The notes under the pieces are model-generated. The model ran no database searches. It worked only from the letters and a program-made list of their open reading frames with translations, and was not told the origin of the DNA. This document shows positions 15,629 to 22,840 of a stretch of DNA of 23,922 nt, in pieces. This DNA comes from Candidatus Hydrogenedentota bacterium (GTDB taxonomy: Bacteria > Hydrogenedentota > Hydrogenedentia > Hydrogenedentales > SLHB01): NCBI GenBank assembly GCA_013349485.1, contig DUZM01000007.1, forward strand, positions 1 through 23,922. Reading direction: 5' to 3'. Position 1 is the first letter of the stretch. Each line of letters begins with the position of its first letter. A program made the translations under genes and the position numbers.

Positions 15629-16902
15629 TGGCCCGCTCCGTCAGCTTTTCGGGTGAGACGGGACTCGCCCATGATGTGTCCCGCGCCTCGAATGACGTGT
15701 TTGTAGCTGGTCAGTTCCTCGAGTCCCATGGGGCCGCGCGCGTGGAGCTTGTCGGTCGAGATCCCAATCTCGGCGCCCATGCCCAACGACTCCCCGTCGC
15801 AGAACATGGTCGAGGCGTTCACCAGTACCACCCCTGAATCGACGCGTTTAACGAAATCACGCGCCGCCTTTTCGCTGTCGGTGACGATGGCGTCGGTATG
15901 GTGGGAGCCGAAGGCGTTGATATGCTGGATGGCGCCCTTCACATCCGTTACGACCCCGATTGACACGACATTGTCCAAGTACTCGGTGCGCCAGTCCTCT
16001 TCGGTAGCGCTCTCTACGTCGCCGACGTACTGCCGGGTCAACGGACACCCCTTCACGAGGACGCCCTGCGCACGGAACGCATCGATGATTTGCGGGAGGT
16101 GCTTACCGAGTCCGTGGTGCACCAAGAGCGTTTCCATCGCGTTGCAGACTTCGGGCATCAGGCACTTCGAGTCAAGGGCGATGTCTAGGCCGCGCTCCAC
16201 CGGCGCCGATTCGTCAAGGTAAACGTGGCATATGCCTTCGAAGTGTTTGAGGACTGGCACGCGGGACTTCTCCGTTACGGTTCGGATCAGCCCCTTGCCC
16301 CCGCGAGGAATTACTAGGTCGATGAGGTCATCGCGCTGCAGAAGTCGATGGACGTCCTGGTGGTTTCCGGATATCACTTGCACGGCCATGTCCGGCAGGT
16401 CCGCCGCATTGAGGGCCGCGCGCCAGAGTTCCCCCAAGAGTTGGTTGCAGTGTTGGGCCTCGGAACCGCCGCGCAAGATGGCGGCATTGCCCGATTTCAA
16501 ACAGAAGGCACCGGCGTTGATGGTGACATGGGGACGGGCTTCATAGATCATGAGAATAACGCCGATCGGGACGCGCACCCGCGTTGCCACCAAACCATTC
16601 GCGCATCGCTCTGCGTGAAAGGGCTGCCCTACTGGGTCCGGCAGGGCGGCGATCTTGCGCAGCGATCGAATCCGCCCTTGAATCTTGTCCTCGCCGAACC
16701 GTAGACGACGGACGAGGTCTTGATGCAGGCCGTTCTCCTTCGCGCGCCGCAGGTCGGCGGCATTGGCGGAAAGGATGTCCTGCGTGTGGCGCGCCAGTTT
16801 CTCCGCGAGGCAGAGCAATGCCTTGTCTTTCTGAGCGGTCGAGGCCGCAACCAGCCGCTCGCTGGCCGCTGCCGCACACTCGGCAATGTCCCGGGCCGTC
16901 AT
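15625..16902 (-). CDS. proA: gamma-glutamyl phosphate reductase
   Basis: A 425-residue NADPH-dependent reductase that converts gamma-glutamyl phosphate to glutamate-5-semialdehyde in proline synthesis. The family pattern is complete: MIYEARPHVTINAGAFCLKS, GNAAILRGGSEA, VPVLKHFEGICHVY, the catalytic cysteine in EVCNAMETLLVHH, and FGSHHTDAIVT. The length is normal. It overlaps the receiver-like gene before it (16899-16902) and the GCS2-like gene after it (15625-15628) by four bases each. No proB (glutamate kinase) is present in the window, which is unusual because proA normally follows proB. Proline is an osmolyte, which fits the betaine importer. Confidence 0.95.
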   Translation of the reverse strand: MTARDIAECAAAASERLVAASTAQKDKALLCLAEKLARHTQDILSANAADLRRAKENGLHQDLVRRLRFGEDKIQGRIRSLRKIAALPDPVGQPFHAERCANGLVATRVRVPIGVILMIYEARPHVTINAGAFCLKSGNAAILRGGSEAQHCNQLLGELWRAALNAADLPDMAVQVISGNHQDVHRLLQRDDLIDLVIPRGGKGLIRTVTEKSRVPVLKHFEGICHVYLDESAPVERGLDIALDSKCLMPEVCNAMETLLVHHGLGKHLPQIIDAFRAQGVLVKGCPLTRQYVGDVESATEEDWRTEYLDNVVSIGVVTDVKGAIQHINAFGSHHTDAIVTDSEKAARDFVKRVDSGVVLVNASTMFCDGESLGMGAEIGISTDKLHARGPMGLEELTSYKHVIRGAGHIMGESRLTRKADGAGQ

Positions 16903-17297
16903 AGATTGCCTCTACTGGGTTCGGTTGCTTCTTTTTTTGAATCGAGAGCGCGGCACAGACCGTCCACGACCTTCTCGGCGGGCAGCGACTCCGAAAGCAA
17001 TACCACGTTCGAGAAGTCCTCGAGCATCGGCAGAGACTCTTGGAACGAGGTCCGCCCGGCAACCAGCCCTACCGGCAACTCGGGGGCAACATCGCCAATA
17101 TTCAGCAGGAGCTCCAAGACATCCAGTTCGCACTTCCGCGCATCGACCAAAACGCCCGCAACCTGCTCTCTGCACAACGTGGCCATGGTCCGCTGCATTC
17201 CTTTGCGCTCAAGCGGCGTGTAACCTGCGGCAAGCAAGGCTTCAGCCACGTCGCTGCGGAGCGGGACGCCAAGCAAAACAACCACCTGTCCGTTCAT
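16899..17297 (-). CDS. partly degenerate receiver-like protein, first gene of the string
   Basis: A 132-residue protein with the alternating beta/alpha pattern of a CheY domain: QVVVLLGVPL (strand 1), AGVLVDARKCELDVLELLLN (strand 3), LPVGLVAGR (strand 4) and VVLLSESLP (strand 5). Asp52 sits where the phospho-acceptor should be, but the acidic pair after strand 1 and the Lys-Pro after strand 5 are missing. It is the first gene downstream of the sigma-54 promoter at 17359-17374, with a leader of about 50 bases, and overlaps proA. With the protein at 11744 it gives two stand-alone receiver-like domains in one operon. Confidence 0.7.
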   Translation of the reverse strand: MNGQVVVLLGVPLRSDVAEALLAAGYTPLERKGMQRTMATLCREQVAGVLVDARKCELDVLELLLNIGDVAPELPVGLVAGRTSFQESLPMLEDFSNVVLLSESLPAEKVVDGLCRALDSKKEATEPSRGNL

Positions 17298-17358
17298 TTC
17301 CTACCTCTATGCGTGCACAGGGAGCGTCACCCCGTTGTCCTGCGCCACATCAAGAACA

Positions 17359-17374
17359 GGCAAGAGATGTGCCA
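17359..17374 (-). promoter_or_regulatory. sigma-54 (-24/-12) promoter of the long operon
   Basis: On the minus strand the bases read TGGCAC-ATCTC-TTGCC, close to the TGGCAC-N5-TTGCW consensus. The invariant GG and GC are separated by exactly ten bases. Transcription would begin near 17349, about 52 bases before the first gene. The gap holds three upstream inverted repeats, and the window encodes two sigma-54 activators. The GGCACAT.TCTTGC core is shared with the promoter at 19986-20001. Confidence 0.75.
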
Positions 17375-17482
17375 GAAGAGGCTATTACGAGATAACAGTC
17401 GCTCCAGAAAGAACTTACGTCGGGATCCTCGATGAGCGCGGCTGTGGCGAGGCGGGCGTAATCCTCACGAACATCAGATCGG

Positions 17483-17499
17483 TGCGCATATTCAGCACA
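17483..17499 (-). promoter_or_regulatory. 17-bp activator-site candidate 1
   Basis: The minus strand reads TGTGCTGAATATGCGCA, matching TGTGC-N6-TGCRCA. It agrees with the site at 17672-17688 at 13 of 17 positions, including the TATGCGCA half. Its centre is about 142 bases upstream of the expected transcription start, a normal distance for enhancers of sigma-54 promoters. Confidence 0.55.
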
Positions 17500-17524
17500 G
17501 AAGACCCACTTTGGCAGGCATATA

Positions 17525-17541
17525 TGTGCACATCGTGCACA
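17525..17541 (+). promoter_or_regulatory. 17-bp activator-site candidate 2, perfect palindrome arms
   Basis: TGTGCAC-ATC-GTGCACA has perfectly complementary seven-base arms. It fits TGTGC-N6-TGCRCA and lies 42 bases, four helical turns, from candidate 1. The resemblance to NtrC boxes (TGCAC-N7-GTGCA) is in the half-site sequence; the spacer differs. Confidence 0.6.
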
Positions 17542-17671
17542 GTCCGCGTAAGGTCTATTACTGACGGCACCATGTTCCGCCCTTGACCGAGAAGGCTCCC
17601 ACTTGGAACGCCGAAGACGATTATGACCGCGTATACAAAGGAGAAAGGAAGGCCCGAGGAGACCGAAAGTA

Positions 17672-17688
17672 TGTGCATTTTATGCGCA
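17672..17688 (+). promoter_or_regulatory. 17-bp activator-site candidate 3
   Basis: TGTGCATTTTATGCGCA, arms TGTGCA and TGCGCA with one mismatch. Its centre is 147 bases from candidate 2, about 14 helical turns. The rest of the 17298-17741 gap shows no gene I can support. Confidence 0.55.
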
Positions 17689-17741
17689 TGTTATGCTAGA
17701 CAGACTGAATCAACCTATTTGTCGGACGCCACACCATCACC

Positions 17742-18032
17742 CTACGATGTCTCGTCTGACCGTTTCGCAGCCCGGCGTTTTGTCTTCTTGATGGCCCGCT
17801 CCAACCCGGCCAACGTCTTCAGGGAGTGAGGCCGCCGTTCATCGTACTTGATCAACGTGAACTTTTCCCCGTCCCATGGTGCGGAAGCCCCGCAAGAATC
17901 GCAGACTAGCTCGTCGAGCGAGTCGTTCCCGCGTAGCCCCACTTTTGTCGAACCGCACTTGCTGCAGGCAACAATGAGCTTTACGGTTTGGATGGTGCTC
18001 AGCGTCTTCTTTGCTTTTTCCCGCGTGTCCAT
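17742..18032 (-). CDS. small zinc-ribbon protein, unknown role
   Basis: A 96-residue protein with knuckles CSKC (about residues 23-26) and CDSC (44-47) separated by about 17 residues, then a basic tail rich in Arg and Lys (IKKTKRRAAKRS). GGAGGACGGAG precedes ATG 18032. It lies 24 bases after the Enzyme I gene in the same direction and is the last gene of that operon. The tail could bind nucleic acid. I know no functional family for it. Confidence 0.68.
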   Translation of the reverse strand: MDTREKAKKTLSTIQTVKLIVACSKCGSTKVGLRGNDSLDELVCDSCGASAPWDGEKFTLIKYDERRPHSLKTLAGLERAIKKTKRRAAKRSDETS

Positions 18033-18056
18033 AACTCCGTCCTCCGTACGATGCCA

Positions 18057-19691
18057 TCACAACTCGCTCTGCCTGATCCGCTGCTTCACTACTGGCACAA
18101 GCGGCGCAGCCACGCTGAGACTCCTTAGGCCAAGCTTGAGAACCGTGGGAATCGTCTCGACGCGGCCGGCAAGTTCCCCACATAGCGTTACCGGTTTCGA
18201 GCCAACCTTCTGCAATACCATACTCAGCAACTCGAGAATCGCCGGATGGTCGTCGACAAAATACTGATTTACGAGCGGATTGTCCCGCCCAGCGGCCATG
18301 GCATACTGTGTCAAATCGTTAGTGCCCACGCTGAAGAAGTCGGCACGCTCTGCCATCCTGTCCGCACACAGCGCCGCACAGGGCGTCTCAATCATTGCGC
18401 CAAGCAACGGCATTCTCTCGTTACCCATTGCCGAACAGACTTCCTCCAGCATTGCTCTCACTGCCAAGAGGTCTTCCACAACAGTGACCATAGGAACCAG
18501 AATCCGCACGTCATATTCTTGCGATAGGCGAACGAATGCCTCGAGTTGCTCCCTCAGCAAATCGGGATAGGCAAGCAAGAGACGTATTCCGCGCAAGCCG
18601 AGAAACGGGTTCCGCTCTTCTGCGGCATCCAGATAAGGCAATTCCTTGTCTCCGCCGATATCCAGGAGCCTAACCACGATGGGCCGGCCCTTGGCGACGC
18701 TGAATGCCGCGCCCAGAGACCCGCATAACTCTTCCGATGTCGGGAGCCGTTTCGCTGCAAAGTAGATGCCTTCCGTTCGGAATAGTCCGATGCCGTCCGC
18801 CCCGTTCTCGACGGCGTGAATGGCGTCCTCCTGCCCGCTGACATTGGCCAGTACCGATACAGGTTCATCGTCGAGGGTCACTGCAGGTTCGCGGCGCAGC
18901 GCGCGCGCCTTTACCAGCAGGGCTTCTTGGCGCTCGATACGGTAAAGGAATTCCTTGCGGTCGTTGTCCGTGGGTTTGGGGATTACGGAACCGTCGTACC
19001 CGTCAACCAGCAATTGCTCACCGTTGTCAATCTTCCCGAAAATGTCCGTGATGCCTGCGACACACGCTATCCCCAACTCTCGCGTGAGCAGCGCCACATG
19101 AGACGCAGCCCCCCCGATCTCCAACACCACGCCCAGCACCCCCTGGCGCGACAACGCAACCGTATCGGACGGCAACAGCCATTTCGCGACGAGAATGCTG
19201 CCTTGAGGCACCTTTTCTAGCGGATGGCGCAGGCTCCGAGCCAGCGCGTGCAGTGTGCGTCGGCACAAGTCGCGCAGATCGCTTCCCTTGCGCCGCACCA
19301 CGACGTCGTCCGTCGAGTCGAGGCGCCGCTCCCATCGGCGAAACACCGCCCGGACAACTTGTTCCGCATTGACAAGTCGTCTTGCCAAAGACGTTCCTAA
19401 GTCGGCAATGAGTTGTGGGTCTTCGAGTATAGCTCGTTGGGCGCCGAAGATCGTGGCATTCTCACTGTCGAGACTTGCCGTGAAGCGGTGTTCAGTTGCC
19501 TCCAAGTCTTCGCTTACGACTTGAAGCGCCTGCTCTATCCGCGCGAACTCGTCATCGACCTCGGACTCCTCGATCTCGAAGAGATCATGTTCCCACTGCA
19601 AAATGTCGCGACATACGAAAGCCTTTCCCTGCGCAAGTCCGCCTGAAAGGGGCCGTCCCTGCAAGACGTTGCTTTGCTCGACATCCTTCAT
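18057..19691 (-). CDS. ptsI: PTS Enzyme I (phosphoenolpyruvate-protein phosphotransferase)
   Basis: A 544-residue Enzyme I. In the phosphotransferase system it takes phosphate from phosphoenolpyruvate and passes it to HPr. The HPr-binding helical domain lies at about residues 30-140. The swivelling domain carries the phosphorylated His198 in GGAASHVALLTRELG. The PEP-binding barrel has ADGIGLFRTEGIYF, GGDKELPYL, GAMIETPCA, FFSVGTNDLTQYAMA and the catalytic cysteine in VTLCGELAG. ATG 19691 is chosen because GAGGTGA precedes it and it follows the upstream stop by eight bases; the frame's longer extension runs through the previous gene. It has no GAF domain, so it is not the PtsP type. No HPr or EII gene is nearby, so it may serve regulation instead of sugar import. 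Confidence 0.92.
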   Translation of the reverse strand: MKDVEQSNVLQGRPLSGGLAQGKAFVCRDILQWEHDLFEIEESEVDDEFARIEQALQVVSEDLEATEHRFTASLDSENATIFGAQRAILEDPQLIADLGTSLARRLVNAEQVVRAVFRRWERRLDSTDDVVVRRKGSDLRDLCRRTLHALARSLRHPLEKVPQGSILVAKWLLPSDTVALSRQGVLGVVLEIGGAASHVALLTRELGIACVAGITDIFGKIDNGEQLLVDGYDGSVIPKPTDNDRKEFLYRIERQEALLVKARALRREPAVTLDDEPVSVLANVSGQEDAIHAVENGADGIGLFRTEGIYFAAKRLPTSEELCGSLGAAFSVAKGRPIVVRLLDIGGDKELPYLDAAEERNPFLGLRGIRLLLAYPDLLREQLEAFVRLSQEYDVRILVPMVTVVEDLLAVRAMLEEVCSAMGNERMPLLGAMIETPCAALCADRMAERADFFSVGTNDLTQYAMAAGRDNPLVNQYFVDDHPAILELLSMVLQKVGSKPVTLCGELAGRVETIPTVLKLGLRSLSVAAPLVPVVKQRIRQSEL

Positions 19692-19699
19692 TACGCTCG

Positions 19700-19951
19700 T
19701 CACCTCGTAGTCTTTGCGCGCTCTGCTTGGAGCGCACCGGTTCGCCATCGCGATGCTGGCGGGCCAGCTTCTGTATGAATCCCCGTCGCAAGACGGAGCA
19801 ATTTGACCAGGTGGCGTATTGCTTCCATCTCCTGCTGGCACGCTCGACATATCTCTAGGTGCGCGTCCAGTGCCTTGCGTGCTGGGGTGTCTAGTTCATC
19901 GTCGATGTGCCCCGAAATCATGGGGGCAATTTCATCGCAGCGGGAGTGCAT
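19700..19951 (-). CDS. zinc-finger (zf-HC2, anti-sigma-like) small protein
   Basis: A protein of 83 residues. After a short start (MHSRCDEIAPMISGHIDDELD) it has AHLEICRACQQEM, the H-x3-C-x2-C zinc motif of anti-sigma factors such as RsrA and ChrR. A helix follows, then a charged tail. No membrane segment is visible. ATG 19951 is chosen over a TTG at 20029 because the sigma-54 promoter at 19986-20001 would start transcription near 19976, downstream of the TTG. It is eight bases before ptsI and heads that operon. No ECF sigma factor gene is in the window, so any partner is elsewhere. Confidence 0.7.
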   Translation of the reverse strand: MHSRCDEIAPMISGHIDDELDTPARKALDAHLEICRACQQEMEAIRHLVKLLRLATGIHTEAGPPASRWRTGALQAERAKTTR

Positions 19952-19985
19952 GATCCTTCGCAAATCTCGTTCTCGGTCTCTATCC

Positions 19986-20001
19986 AGCAAGAAATGTGCC
20001 G
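19986..20001 (-). promoter_or_regulatory. sigma-54 (-24/-12) promoter of the ptsI operon
   Basis: The minus strand reads CGGCAC-ATTTC-TTGCT with GG and GC ten bases apart. It differs from the 17359-17374 promoter at one position of the 14-base core GGCACATNTCTTGC. The start would be near 19976, leaving a leader of about 25 bases to the zinc-finger gene. Confidence 0.72.
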
Positions 20002-20149
20002 AGGCCCTGATCGGAACTGTACTATGCAACCGCCAACACGGGGCGAAGGAAAACCTGAAAACGAAGAAAAGGCCTTTACTTCGGCGAAAGTCGGCGTTCG
20101 GATGCCGCTGCAGACGGGGTCACTGCAAGAACGATAGGGAATGTGCACT

Positions 20150-20166
20150 TGGACACGCGCAGTCCA
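20150..20166. promoter_or_regulatory. 17-bp inverted repeat upstream of the ptsI-operon promoter
   Basis: TGGAC-ACGCGCA-GTCCA, perfect five-base arms with a seven-base spacer, about 180 bases upstream of the expected transcription start. The geometry is that of an NtrC-type enhancer site, but the sequence differs from the three sites at 17483-17688. In the 19952-20268 gap I see no gene. Confidence 0.35.
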
Positions 20167-20201
20167 AGAGTCCTCACCGTGTCCATTCCCGCGCGAAGCG
20201 G

Positions 20202-20217
20202 CAGTCAGGACAGACTG
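20202..20217. promoter_or_regulatory. short inverted repeat in the same gap
   Basis: CAGTC-AGGACA-GACTG with perfect five-base arms, 36 bases beyond the 20150-20166 repeat. It could be a second activator site or the 5' part of a transcript-end hairpin after the regulator gene that stops at 20269. There is no T-run. Confidence 0.25.
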
Positions 20218-20268
20218 GTAGGTGGGAGCCCCAGGAAACTCAGCCAAAGGCGTAGACGCTGCACACGG

Positions 20269-21615
20269 TCAAACGCCGTACTTGTCGATCTTGTTGTACA
20301 GCGCTCGGCGACTGATCCCCAGGAGCTTGGCGGCTGCCGTTCGGTTGTTGTTCACTGAGGCCAACGACCGGACAATCAGTTCCCGTTCGACTTCATGCAA
20401 CGGAGTGCCGATTTCAAAGGTGACGGTCGGGCGGCTCTCAAAACCCGGACGGAAGCGCGGCGGCAGATGCTCCGGCAGTATCACTTCCCCTTGGCAGACC
20501 AAGACGGCCCTCTGAATCACATTTTTGAGTTCTCGAACATTTCCCGGCCAGTCGGAACCTTCCAGGGCAGCAATGCACTCAGGGGATATTCCCGAGACGT
20601 TCTTTTGGAAATACCGGTTATAGCGTTTGAGAAAATGGTCAATCAACAGTGGGATGTCCCCCTGGCGCTCTCGAAGGGGGGGCAACGCGATACGAAACAC
20701 GTCGAGCCGATAGTAGAGATCTTCTCGAAAAGAACCATTCGCAACGGCCTCGGACAATTCCTCGTTCGTTGCCGCAAGGATCCGGACATCCGCTTTGACC
20801 GCCCGCTTTCCGCCGAGGCGCTGAAACTCTTTTCGCTCAAGCACCCGGAGCAACGAGATCTGCACTCTTTCCTCCAGCGTGCCGATCTCGTCAAGGAAGA
20901 TAGTGCCTCCTTTTGACTGCTCAAACTTTCCTTGATACCGTTCGAGCGCGCCCGTGAAAGCCCCCTTCTCATGCCCGAACAACTCGCTGGCGACGAGTTC
21001 TGCGGGCAGCGCGCCCAGATGTACCGGAACGAAGGGGCCGTTCGAGACGGCGCTCTGCCTGTGGATGGCATCGGCAGCCAAGTCTTTGCCCGTGCCCGTC
21101 TCGCCAACAAGCAACACAGCGACATCCGTCGCCGCGGCCTGCCGGATTTGCCGATACACCTGTTGCATTGGCGACGAGCGCCCGACCAAGTCTTCCATTC
21201 GCGCCCGGGTCTTGTCTTTCTGAACCCGCAACGGCGTAGCGTCCGGGGGCCGGTTCGCTATTGCGGCTTCGACCAGGAGCCGCAACTCGTCATCACTAAT
21301 CGGAAGCGTGGCATATTGATACGCCCCTGCCGCCAAAGAAGACATCGCAAGCTTCAGGTCGCGCTCCTCGGCCAGGAAAAGGACCTGCGTGCCCGGACTC
21401 CGCGCCGAAACAACGTCCAGCATCTCCACCCCATCGATCTCACCCTCGCGAACCGCCACACTCGAAATCAGCAAAATGTCGTAGACCGTCTCTTCAAAAC
21501 GCTCCAAAACGCGATCAAGATTCGGTTCGTAATCGACCTGCGACGCGTCCGTCGGGAATAGTCGACGAAGGCGTTCACGTAGCTCCGATGTTTTCGTCAC
21601 ACAGATGATGCGCAC
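20269..21615 (-). CDS. sigma-54 activator with non-phosphorylatable receiver domain
   Basis: A 448-residue NtrC-family activator. The N-terminal receiver (1-120) lacks the acidic pair, has Ser51 where the phospho-Asp belongs (YDILLISS) and Leu104 where the Lys belongs (YATLPI). The AAA+ domain is intact: Walker A GETGTGKD (171-178), GAFTGA loop (218-223), Walker B TIFLDE and FREDLYYRLDVF. The C-terminal Fis-type HTH is NRTAAAKLLGISRRALYNKI. GTG 21615 is chosen because GGAG precedes it by about eight bases; the longer frame to 21783 has no recognisable sequence. It lies just upstream of the ptsI operon, whose promoter is sigma-54 type. Control is likely by ligand, partner protein or level of expression, because kinase input is not possible in the usual way. 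Confidence 0.92.
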   Translation of the reverse strand: MRIICVTKTSELRERLRRLFPTDASQVDYEPNLDRVLERFEETVYDILLISSVAVREGEIDGVEMLDVVSARSPGTQVLFLAEERDLKLAMSSLAAGAYQYATLPISDDELRLLVEAAIANRPPDATPLRVQKDKTRARMEDLVGRSSPMQQVYRQIRQAAATDVAVLLVGETGTGKDLAADAIHRQSAVSNGPFVPVHLGALPAELVASELFGHEKGAFTGALERYQGKFEQSKGGTIFLDEIGTLEERVQISLLRVLERKEFQRLGGKRAVKADVRILAATNEELSEAVANGSFREDLYYRLDVFRIALPPLRERQGDIPLLIDHFLKRYNRYFQKNVSGISPECIAALEGSDWPGNVRELKNVIQRAVLVCQGEVILPEHLPPRFRPGFESRPTVTFEIGTPLHEVERELIVRSLASVNNNRTAAAKLLGISRRALYNKIDKYGV

Positions 21616-21670
21616 ACCGCGTCGTCTCCGTTTCCTGATAAGGGAAGGTTGCTTGTGCCCACAAAGTCTC

Positions 21671-21699
21671 ATTCTACCGGTTTGGATTGGACAGCGCAA
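21671..21699 (-). promoter_or_regulatory. weak sigma-70-like promoter of the activator gene
   Basis: The minus strand reads TTGCGC, 17 bases, TAGAAT. The -10 matches at five of six positions and the -35 only at three. It lies about 55 bases before GTG 21615. Confidence 0.35.
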
Positions 21700-22465
21700 A
21701 GACGCCACAGCCCAACGCAGCAATCCGCCCGTCACGGCTATTGTATGATTCCGAGGGGCGCACAGTGAACGCCCTAACGTCATTGCCCCCGGAGGGTCAA
21801 TCGCCCATGGAACCCCGTACTCGCCATGCTTGACTCGAGCCGAGAACGTACCGATGGGATACCATCTTTCGAATCCGGGTGACTACTTAGATCCCGGCCC
21901 CAATCTTGTAGCGATAGTCCGAGAATTTGGGATATACTGTTCGCAGAAACAGGATCTTGAACGCGAAGTTTGGGGGTGCGCCTCAGAACCAGCGTGCCCG
22001 CGGCACGGGCAGTGTGAAGAACGCAAGACTTCATTGCTTTACTCTATTCTGCGGTATGCCGGTATTCATGGCAATATCAGGCATCAACGCCATCAACTAT
22101 AATCGCGGGTACAGCCCACTCACCTTCACCGTTCGAGGGGCGGAAAACGTTGACTGGGTGAACGAGAAGGCCAAGGTTTCCTTACTTGGCTTTTGAGGGC
22201 CGTGCCACGAACCTGCCCCTGCATGCGATATCGAGCCACAAGATACGACGTGGGAACGGGTAACCTTGTGCCAGGTGCTGGGGTGTCCAGAAACACGGCG
22301 AGTACCGCGCCAGACGCGAAGTCTTCGGCATCTCCGACTGTACGGGACGCGTCACCACCATTGCCCACGTCTGCTGCCCCGGCTGAAACCCGTAACGCCT
22401 TCCCGGTCTCGCTCACAACAGCAGCCCACAGCCGCGTTTCGGCTGAACGCAAAGGCGACCAGTCG
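21700..22465. other. non-coding gap between activator and HTH genes
   Basis: About 770 bases with only short, unconvincing frames on both strands. It contains a perfect TATAAT on the + strand at 22098-22103 without a good -35 box, and a terminator-like hairpin at 22167-22194. I see no integrase or other recognisable coding remnant. Confidence 0.4.
22167..22194 (+). terminator. terminator-like hairpin
   Basis: AAGGCCAAG (22167-22175) pairs with CTTGGCTTT (22185-22193), with one G-T pair and a nine-base loop, and is followed by TTTTG. The T-run is short. It lies between the TATAAT at 22098 and the HTH gene, so it could end an upstream transcript or attenuate that gene. Confidence 0.4.
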
Positions 22466-22777
22466 ATGGCGGAAACGCAGACAGAGCCAATCGCCGAACT
22501 CGTTACCGAGATCCGCTCCTTGCGTCTTGTCATCCAATATGAAAGCCAAGTCCGAAGGAAGTACGATCAGCCCTTGACACGCGAACAGGCCGCAGAGTAC
22601 CTTGGCGTACACAAAGACACGCTATACGGATGGGCCGTCGAGGAAGGGCGTATTGCCTACTCGAGGCTCGGCGACGGTACGAAGGCGTCACTGAGGTTTA
22701 TCAAGAAAGACCTCGACGAGTTTGTTGATCATCATCGCGTACCGGCAGTTGAAGAAACGCGCGCTCGAAAATCGTGA
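22466..22777 (+). CDS. excisionase/MerR-type helix-turn-helix protein
   Basis: A 103-residue protein. A helical N-terminal part (AELVTEIRSLRLVIQYES) is followed by a winged-helix DNA-binding domain of the HTH_17/excisionase type: LTREQAAEYLGVHKDTLYGW, then VEEGRIAYSRLGDGTKASLR and FIKKDLDEFV. AAAGGCGA precedes ATG 22466; the longer frame upstream from 22193 has unlike, Ser/Ala/Thr-rich composition. It lies 145 bases before the tRNA-Pro 3' fragment, the usual position of a recombination directionality factor near an attachment site. No integrase gene is present, so it may be a remnant of an integrated element or an unrelated regulator. Confidence 0.8.
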   Translation: MAETQTEPIAELVTEIRSLRLVIQYESQVRRKYDQPLTREQAAEYLGVHKDTLYGWAVEEGRIAYSRLGDGTKASLRFIKKDLDEFVDHHRVPAVEETRARKS

Positions 22778-22816
22778 CTAGATGCTTCCGATTGTGCCCA
22801 AATTGTGTCCGAGCCG

Positions 22817-22835
22817 ACCAATTCCAACCAATTCC
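22817..22835. repeat. 10-bp-spaced direct repeat ACCAATTCC
   Basis: ACCAATTCC occurs at 22817-22825 and 22827-22835, one helical turn apart. This is suited to cooperative binding by a small protein such as the neighbouring HTH product. Confidence 0.5.
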
Positions 22836-22840
22836 GACCC

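Noticed and set aside
17525..17541. Canonical NtrC box
   Set aside because: The half-sites resemble TGCAC/GTGCA but the spacer is three bases instead of seven, so it is described as its own motif.
21780..22196. Short frames in the gap (84 codons on -, 89 and 90 on +)
   Set aside because: No motif, no convincing ribosome-binding site, and odd composition compared with real genes of the window.
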